Part shown: positions 59,155 through 64,000 of the stretch, one piece after another
How positions within the stretch are numbered: position 1 is the stretch's first letter
Layout of the letters: each line of letters starts with the position of its first letter
Assembly (NCBI GenBank): GCA_965243385.1
Contig: CBDEUV010000002.1
Coordinates: 620,001 to 684,000 of the forward strand
DNA length: 64,000 bases
DNA from: JANSYA01 sp965243385
GTDB lineage: Bacteria; Spirochaetota; Leptospiria; Leptospirales; Leptonemataceae
Direction of reading: 5' to 3'
Position numbers and translations under genes: made by a program
The notes under the pieces: model-generated
The model's input: only the letters and a program-made list of their open reading frames with translations
What the model was told of the DNA's origin: nothing
Database searches by the model: none

Positions 59155-61776
59155 ATGAGCATAAACAAGACCACGGATCATCAACAAAACCAGAACCAGC
59201 GTGAGAAACTGATTATCGTCGGCAACGGCATGGTCGGCCATCGCTTCTGCGAGATTCTGAGCCAGTGCGGCGCGACCAAACGCTACGCGATCACAGTCTA
59301 CGGCGAAGAAAAGCTGCCGGCCTACAATCGGGTCAAGCTTTCAGAGTATTTTGAGAAGCTCAGCGCGGAACCGCTTATGCTGACGGACGCCGCCTGGTAC
59401 GCGGATCACGACATCGAACTGAAAACAAGTTCGCGCATCAAAGAGATCGACCATATTCAACAATTCGTCGTCGACGACGCGGGCGTCGAACACGCCTACG
59501 ATCATCTCGTGCTCGCCACGGGCGCGGAAGCGTTCGTGCCGCCGCTACCCGGCAAACAACTGAAAGGCGTCTTCGTCTATCGTACAATCGAAGACCTGGA
59601 GGCTATCATCGACTACGCCCAGGACGCGAGCTCCGCGGCGATAATCGGAGGCGGTCTGCTCGGGCTGGAAGCCGCGAAGGCTTCTCTCGATATGGGGTTG
59701 AAAACCCACGTAATCGAAATGGCGTCGCGCCTGATGCCGCGCCAGCTCGACGAACAGGGCGCGAGTTTCCTGCGCGAAAAGATCGAAATGCTGGGCGTGA
59801 ATGTACATACCAATGTTCTCACTCGCGCGATCATTGAAAGCGGCGAAGACGACGGGCGGGTTTCCGGCCTCGCGTACGCGACCATGAACGAAGGCCAGTC
59901 GCCGGCGGATATGGACGGAGTGGAAGGCGACGTGCTCGATGTGGACCTGGTGATCATCAGCGCCGGCATTCGCGCCCGCGACGAACTGGCCCGGGACAGC
60001 GGTCTGACGCTCGGAGCGCGCGGCGGCATCGTCATCGACGAACGCTGTCAGACGAGCGCGGAGGGCGTATACGCAATCGGCGACGTGGCGAGTTTCAACG
60101 ACATGGTTTATGGCCTGGTGGCCCCAGGTTACGATATGGCCGAAGTGGTCGCCAACAATCTCATGGGCGAAGAGCAGAGCTTCGCGGGCGCCGATCTTTC
60201 GACTCAGTTGAAGCTGATCGGCATCGACGTGGCGAGCTTCGGCGACGCTTTCGCGGAAACCGAAGACTGCGAAGTGGTCCGTTTCGTAAACCCGCAAGGG
60301 GGCATCTATAAAAAGCTCGTGGTTTCCGGCGACGGACAGCGGCTGATTGGCGGCATGATGGTGGGCGACGCGACCGACTATTCGCGCCTCACTCAAATCT
60401 GCGATAACGACGTGGTGTTGCCGAAAGATTTAAGCGCCCTCTTTTTTCAGGGCGGCGAAGGCTCGCAGATGCAGGTTACAGTCCCGGGAACGGCGCAGAT
60501 CTGTAAATGTTATAGCGTGACCAAAGACAATCTGCTCGAAGCGATCAACCAGGGCGGCTGCACCGACGTGGGGGCGCTAAAAGAAAAGACGAAGGCCGGC
60601 ACGGGCTGCGGCGGTTGCCTGCCCCAGATGGGCGAATTGCTGCACGGCGAACTCAAGAAGATGGGGCGCTCGGTGGTGCCGCATCTATGCGAACACTTCG
60701 CTCTCACCCGCCAGGAACTCTTCGCGGTGGTAAAGATTAAAGAATTGAAGACATTCGCTGAAGTAATTCAGACCGCGGGGAACGGCCACGGTTGCGAAAT
60801 CTGCAAGCCGGCGGTCGCGTCGATTCTGGCAAGCGTCTGGAACGACGTGGTGGCGAAACCGGAGCATACCGTCATTCAGGATACGAACGATCGCTTTCTG
60901 GCGAATATTCAAAAGGGCGGCAGCTATTCGGTGGTGCCGCGCGTGCCCGGCGGCGAAATCACGCCCGAGCAATTGATTCGCATCGGCGAGGTGGCGAAAA
61001 AATACGAGCTGTATACGAAGATCACCGGCGGTCAGCGCATCGATCTATTCGGCGCCCGCGTGGATCAGCTCCCGGGAATCTGGGAGGAGCTGATCGAAGT
61101 CGGGCTGGAAAGCGGTCACGCCTACGGCAAGGCGCTCCGAACGGTCAAAAGCTGCGTCGGTTCGACCTGGTGCCGTTTCGGCGTTCAGGATTCGACTACG
61201 ATGGCCATTCGCATCGAAGAACGTTATCGCGGCCTGCGATCGCCGCACAAACTCAAATCCGCGGTTTCCGGTTGCATTCGGGAATGCGCCGAAGCCCAGA
61301 GCAAAGATTTCGGAGTCATCGCCACCGAAAACGGCTGGAACCTCTACGTATGCGGCAACGGCGGCGCGAAACCGCAGCATGCGATTCTACTGGCGAGCGA
61401 TCTCGACGACGAAACACTGATTCGCTATATCGATCGCTTCTTAATGTATTATGTGCGCACGGCGGACAAACTGGAACGCACCGCATGGTGGTTTAATAAA
61501 CTCGAAGGCGGCGTCGAACATCTGCGCGACGTGATCATAGAAGATCGCCTGGGCATCGCCGCCGAACTCGAGGCGGATATGGAACACCACGTCGCCACCT
61601 ATCAATGCGAGTGGAAAGCCGTCGTCGAAAACCCCGAGCTGCGCATGCAGTATCGCCACTTCGCCAACGACGACGCGCCGGACGACAACATTCGATTCAA
61701 AGAACAGCGCGGCCAGCGGGTGCCGGTCGCCTGGGACGCGGCCACAAACGACCGCGAAACGGTGCAGCAGGGCTGA
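59155..61776 (+). CDS. nirB: NAD(P)H-nitrite reductase large subunit
   Basis: This 873-residue cytoplasmic enzyme reduces nitrite to ammonium. Domains in order: an FAD/NAD(P)H oxidoreductase (KLIIVGNGMVGHRF near 18, LATGAEAFVPPLPG, AAIIGGGLLGLEAAKASL, GVYAIGDVASF), a BFD-like [2Fe-2S] domain (ICKCYSVTKDNLLEAI near 448, GTGCGGCLPQ near 485), a ferredoxin-like half domain (GGEITPEQLIRIGEVAKKY) and the siroheme/[4Fe-4S] domain with SCVGSTWCRFG near 666 and SGCIRECAEAQSKDFG near 708, giving the four Cys. Length matches the family. It follows the rubredoxin protein by 33 bases and precedes nirD by 41, forming one transcription unit with them. Confidence 0.96.
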   Translation: MSINKTTDHQQNQNQREKLIIVGNGMVGHRFCEILSQCGATKRYAITVYGEEKLPAYNRVKLSEYFEKLSAEPLMLTDAAWYADHDIELKTSSRIKEIDHIQQFVVDDAGVEHAYDHLVLATGAEAFVPPLPGKQLKGVFVYRTIEDLEAIIDYAQDASSAAIIGGGLLGLEAAKASLDMGLKTHVIEMASRLMPRQLDEQGASFLREKIEMLGVNVHTNVLTRAIIESGEDDGRVSGLAYATMNEGQSPADMDGVEGDVLDVDLVIISAGIRARDELARDSGLTLGARGGIVIDERCQTSAEGVYAIGDVASFNDMVYGLVAPGYDMAEVVANNLMGEEQSFAGADLSTQLKLIGIDVASFGDAFAETEDCEVVRFVNPQGGIYKKLVVSGDGQRLIGGMMVGDATDYSRLTQICDNDVVLPKDLSALFFQGGEGSQMQVTVPGTAQICKCYSVTKDNLLEAINQGGCTDVGALKEKTKAGTGCGGCLPQMGELLHGELKKMGRSVVPHLCEHFALTRQELFAVVKIKELKTFAEVIQTAGNGHGCEICKPAVASILASVWNDVVAKPEHTVIQDTNDRFLANIQKGGSYSVVPRVPGGEITPEQLIRIGEVAKKYELYTKITGGQRIDLFGARVDQLPGIWEELIEVGLESGHAYGKALRTVKSCVGSTWCRFGVQDSTTMAIRIEERYRGLRSPHKLKSAVSGCIRECAEAQSKDFGVIATENGWNLYVCGNGGAKPQHAILLASDLDDETLIRYIDRFLMYYVRTADKLERTAWWFNKLEGGVEHLRDVIIEDRLGIAAELEADMEHHVATYQCEWKAVVENPELRMQYRHFANDDAPDDNIRFKEQRGQRVPVAWDAATNDRETVQQG

Positions 61777-61817
61777 GCCGACAGGCCCGCGAATACGACA
61801 AAAGGAGCGAAACCATT

Positions 61818-62228
61818 ATGAATCATTTAGCAGAACCCGCCGGTGACGCGGTCGCGGAAGACAAAGCAGCCATCGACTGGCATTCGATCGGCGACGTAGC
61901 GAAATTCCCGATCAACGCCGGCATCGCGGTGAAACTGAACGAGCGCCAGATCGCGGTCTATCGCTTTCGCGCGGTCGATCTGGATCCCGGCTCGCAGCTC
62001 GACGAATGGTACGCCTGCGATAATACCTGTCCGCACAAGAACGACAACGTGCTCGCGCGCGGACTGATCGGGGATCACAAAGGCGAGCTCATGGTAGCAT
62101 GTCCGATGCACAAAAAAGCCTTCTCGCTCAAGAACGGCGCCTGTCTGAACGATCCCGACTACAGCGTGCAGGTCTATCCGGTGCGACTGGAAGGCGATCG
62201 GGTCATGCTGGGACTCTCGCCAGGCTGA
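61818..62228 (+). CDS. nirD: Nitrite reductase small subunit, Rieske type with intact cluster ligands
   Basis: This 136-residue protein partners NirB. I place the start at 61818 because AAAGGAG lies about 10 bases upstream; the frame is open further but overlaps nirB without homology. It is a Rieske-like beta fold (GDVAKFPINAGIAVKLNERQ, IAVYRFRAVDL) and, unlike the NirD of enteric bacteria, keeps both ligand pairs for a [2Fe-2S] cluster: CPHK and CPMHK. It therefore probably carries electrons itself. It is followed by a long imperfect hairpin (62237-62269) before the porin gene. Confidence 0.93.
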   Translation: MNHLAEPAGDAVAEDKAAIDWHSIGDVAKFPINAGIAVKLNERQIAVYRFRAVDLDPGSQLDEWYACDNTCPHKNDNVLARGLIGDHKGELMVACPMHKKAFSLKNGACLNDPDYSVQVYPVRLEGDRVMLGLSPG

Positions 62229-62236
62229 TCGAGCCC

Positions 62237-62269
62237 CTTCTTCCGAATCGCGAATCGATTCCGAAGAAG
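62237..62269 (+). terminator. Long hairpin between nirD and the porin gene
   Basis: The arms at 62237-62250 and 62256-62269 pair over 14 positions with a single C-C mismatch and a 5-base loop (CGAAT). It starts 9 bases after the nirD stop codon. No T tract follows, so partial termination, or RNA stabilisation separating reductase and porin expression, is likelier than full termination. Confidence 0.5.
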
Positions 62270-62358
62270 CTTAACTGAAAAATCACATCACGCCAAACCT
62301 TTAAAACTTTCGAGAAATCGAAGGGCCGGCAAAATCTATCTTTCAGGAAAACAACAAG

Positions 62359-64000
62359 ATGAAGAAACTAACGATAACAACCATGATCATCGCCGTGCTT
62401 GCGGCCGCGCCTGTATGGTCCCAGGAGCCACCGACGTCCGGCGAAACGCAAGCGCCGTCCGCGGAACTACCCACCTGGCTGGACGGTCTCAATATATTCG
62501 GACTGGTGCGCTTTCGACCCCAATACGAAGGCAACTACGATTTTGACAAAACCACCGACGACATCAATGAATACGTCGGATCCAAAGTCCAGGTCGGAGT
62601 CCAGAAAGACTTCGGCGAAGACGTGATGGCGAAAATCGTCATTCAGGATACGCGCATCTGGGGCGGACAACCCGGTTCGGATACCGGATTGAACACCGCG
62701 AATGATTTCACCGGCGAAAGCACGGATATTCGCGAAGCTTATCTGCGCGTGAAAGATCTCGCCGGTCCGGTCGATCTGATCGCCGGACGGCAAATCCTGG
62801 CCTTCGGCGATCAGCGTCTGGTCGGCCATCTCGACTGGACCGACGTGGGCCGCAGCTTCGACGGCTTTCGCTTCGTTTTTAATTCGGACGTCTTCGACAG
62901 CCATCTGTGGGGCACCGTGCTCGCCGAATCCGACTCCGGCCCGGCCGGCAACAGTACCGCCGTGGGCAGCTCGAACAGCTCCGGATTTACGACATCCTGC
63001 GATTCCACGACCGGCGTGTGCACTCTAAACGCGAGTACGGTCCAGGAGCTCGACGATTCCTATTTCACCGGCTGGTACAATACGATCAAACTCGGCGAGT
63101 GGGTGCATGCGGATTTGTATTATCTCGGCAGACACCGTAAATGGAAGCCGGCGTTCAATCCCGTAAGCATCGCGCCGAACGCCAGCGTCGCGACCGAAGA
63201 CCGTCGCCAGGATCGCGACAATCTATATACTTTCGGTTCGCGCATCACCAACCGCACGATCAAAAAGGGCGGACGGAAAGTGGCGCCCATTCCGCTCGAC
63301 TTCACATTCGAATACGCGTATCAAACCGGCGAAACCGGCGTGCGCGTCGATCCGAAATGGGACACCGCGCAGGTGATTGTGCCGGTGGATCCGACGCTCT
63401 TCACTTCGACGAACAATCCCTGCAAGGGTTCGTTTCAAAGCGGCGGCTGTCGTCTGTACACCGAAAAGCAACGTTACGATTCTTTCGCCTACGCCCTCGA
63501 CGCCGGCTTTACCATCGCCGACTTCGTGCGCATCGGCGGGGAGTACAATGTCGCGTCCGGCGACCCGGACCGCACCGACGGCGCGAGCGCGACCTTCGAC
63601 AATCTCTTTCATACGAATCACGGGTTTTACGGCCAGGCGGATCAGGTCAGCTGGCGCAATATGATCGGAAAAAGCGCGAATCTCAGCTTCTTCTTCGGGG
63701 CTTATGGTACGCTCAAGCTCGCTTACTGGGAAGTGGATAAATTCGCCCTACAGGACAGCCAGTACGCCGTGACCGGCGCCCCGAAGTCGAATTTCACGAC
63801 CGAGTCCCGCGCGAACGCCCGCTTCGGCGATATCACCGACAGTACCGGAGCGGTCACGTCAACGGGCGTCGCATTCCTGAAAGGGCATCTGTTCAAAGAG
63901 TACGATCTGACGTACTCTTTGAAATACAAAGGCATCGGCTGGACCTTCGGCTATAGTCGCATTCACGCCGGTGACGCGGTGGGAGAAGTGAAAGGCGATC
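62359..64000 (+). CDS. Outer-membrane beta-barrel porin of the alginate-export family, 3' truncated
   Basis: The frame is open from the ATG at 62359 to the end of the window (547 codons visible). Residues 1-21 are a signal peptide (MKKLTITTMIIAVLAAAPVWS). The mature part alternates polar and hydrophobic residues in amphipathic strands, as in a beta barrel, and contains the family hallmark: IREAYLRVKD, then LIAGRQILAFGDQRLVGH, DWTDVGRSFDGFRF. Members are usually labelled alginate export proteins by fold, but many are general or anion-selective porins. Placement behind a nitrate transporter and reductases suggests passage of nitrate or nitrite through the outer membrane. The barrel end is not visible. 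It may have its own promoter in the 130-base gap. Confidence 0.88.
   Translation, partial: MKKLTITTMIIAVLAAAPVWSQEPPTSGETQAPSAELPTWLDGLNIFGLVRFRPQYEGNYDFDKTTDDINEYVGSKVQVGVQKDFGEDVMAKIVIQDTRIWGGQPGSDTGLNTANDFTGESTDIREAYLRVKDLAGPVDLIAGRQILAFGDQRLVGHLDWTDVGRSFDGFRFVFNSDVFDSHLWGTVLAESDSGPAGNSTAVGSSNSSGFTTSCDSTTGVCTLNASTVQELDDSYFTGWYNTIKLGEWVHADLYYLGRHRKWKPAFNPVSIAPNASVATEDRRQDRDNLYTFGSRITNRTIKKGGRKVAPIPLDFTFEYAYQTGETGVRVDPKWDTAQVIVPVDPTLFTSTNNPCKGSFQSGGCRLYTEKQRYDSFAYALDAGFTIADFVRIGGEYNVASGDPDRTDGASATFDNLFHTNHGFYGQADQVSWRNMIGKSANLSFFFGAYGTLKLAYWEVDKFALQDSQYAVTGAPKSNFTTESRANARFGDITDSTGAVTSTGVAFLKGHLFKEYDLTYSLKYKGIGWTFGYSRIHAGDAVGEVKGD

Noticed and set aside
57572..60396. Minus-strand ORFs of about 280 residues antisense to the rubredoxin protein and nirB
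   Set aside because: The plus-strand genes have clear domains, ribosome-binding sites and operon spacing. The antisense frames have none.

Overview
The window is GC-rich, gene-dense bacterial DNA with no tRNA, rRNA, insertion sequence or CRISPR array that I can see. Gene content points to a Gram-negative bacterium. The 1,986-residue single-chain acetyl-CoA carboxylase, the kinase/AAA/GAF/SpoIIE giant protein, an alginate-export-type porin and a small Cys-rich secreted protein together fit a spirochaete of the Leptospirales (Leptonema/Turneriella type) best. That placement is inference; no marker gene is present to prove it.

Region 1 (1-12282): the 3' part of a biotin-protein ligase gene faces the giant biotin-dependent carboxylase. 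A 1,752-residue signalling protein (Ser/Thr kinase, AAA ATPase, helical repeats, GAF, SpoIIE phosphatase) follows on the minus strand.

Region 2 (12620-37843, minus strand): a biosynthetic operon read from right to left. It holds PKS A (ACP-KS-AT-AT-pseudoDH-ER-KR-ACP), PKS B (KS-AT-DH-KR-ACP), PKS/NRPS C (KS-pseudoAT-AT-KR-ACP-C-A-PCP), a type II thioesterase with Cys in place of the nucleophilic Ser, and a SnoaL-like protein. The genes overlap or nearly abut. Both A and C carry a tandem linker-AT duplication; in C the first AT has lost its Ser and its small subdomain. The NRPS-like end of C is the most unusual part. Its condensation motif reads HSxxxDE instead of HHxxxDG, its adenylation core motifs are eroded, and two PilZ domains (the c-di-GMP receptor fold) sit inside the adenylation C-terminal subdomain, where other A domains carry methyltransferases. 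This suggests a polyketide line ending in a catalytically silent, second-messenger-sensing cap. The two fused carboxylases in the window could supply malonyl- and perhaps methylmalonyl-CoA. No phosphopantetheinyl transferase, starter-activating ligase or terminal thioesterase domain is present.

Region 3 (38784-52023): a mixed chromosomal stretch with a Cys-rich exported protein, a STAS protein, an AraC regulator, two proteins I do not recognise, a membrane chemoreceptor without a periplasmic sensor, a FIST protein, a lipoprotein, a GNAT acetyltransferase, a quinone-oxidoreductase-like MDR protein and a second fused acyl-CoA carboxylase.

Region 4 (52024-64000, plus strand): a nitrate assimilation operon behind a near-perfect sigma-54 promoter. 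It encodes a NarK-type transporter, a nitrate reductase fused to its own FAD reductase and BFD domains, a rubredoxin-tailed partner, NirB, NirD, and (after an intercistronic hairpin) an outer-membrane porin that runs off the window. The sigma-54 promoter and a distant NtrC-like half-site suggest nitrogen control.
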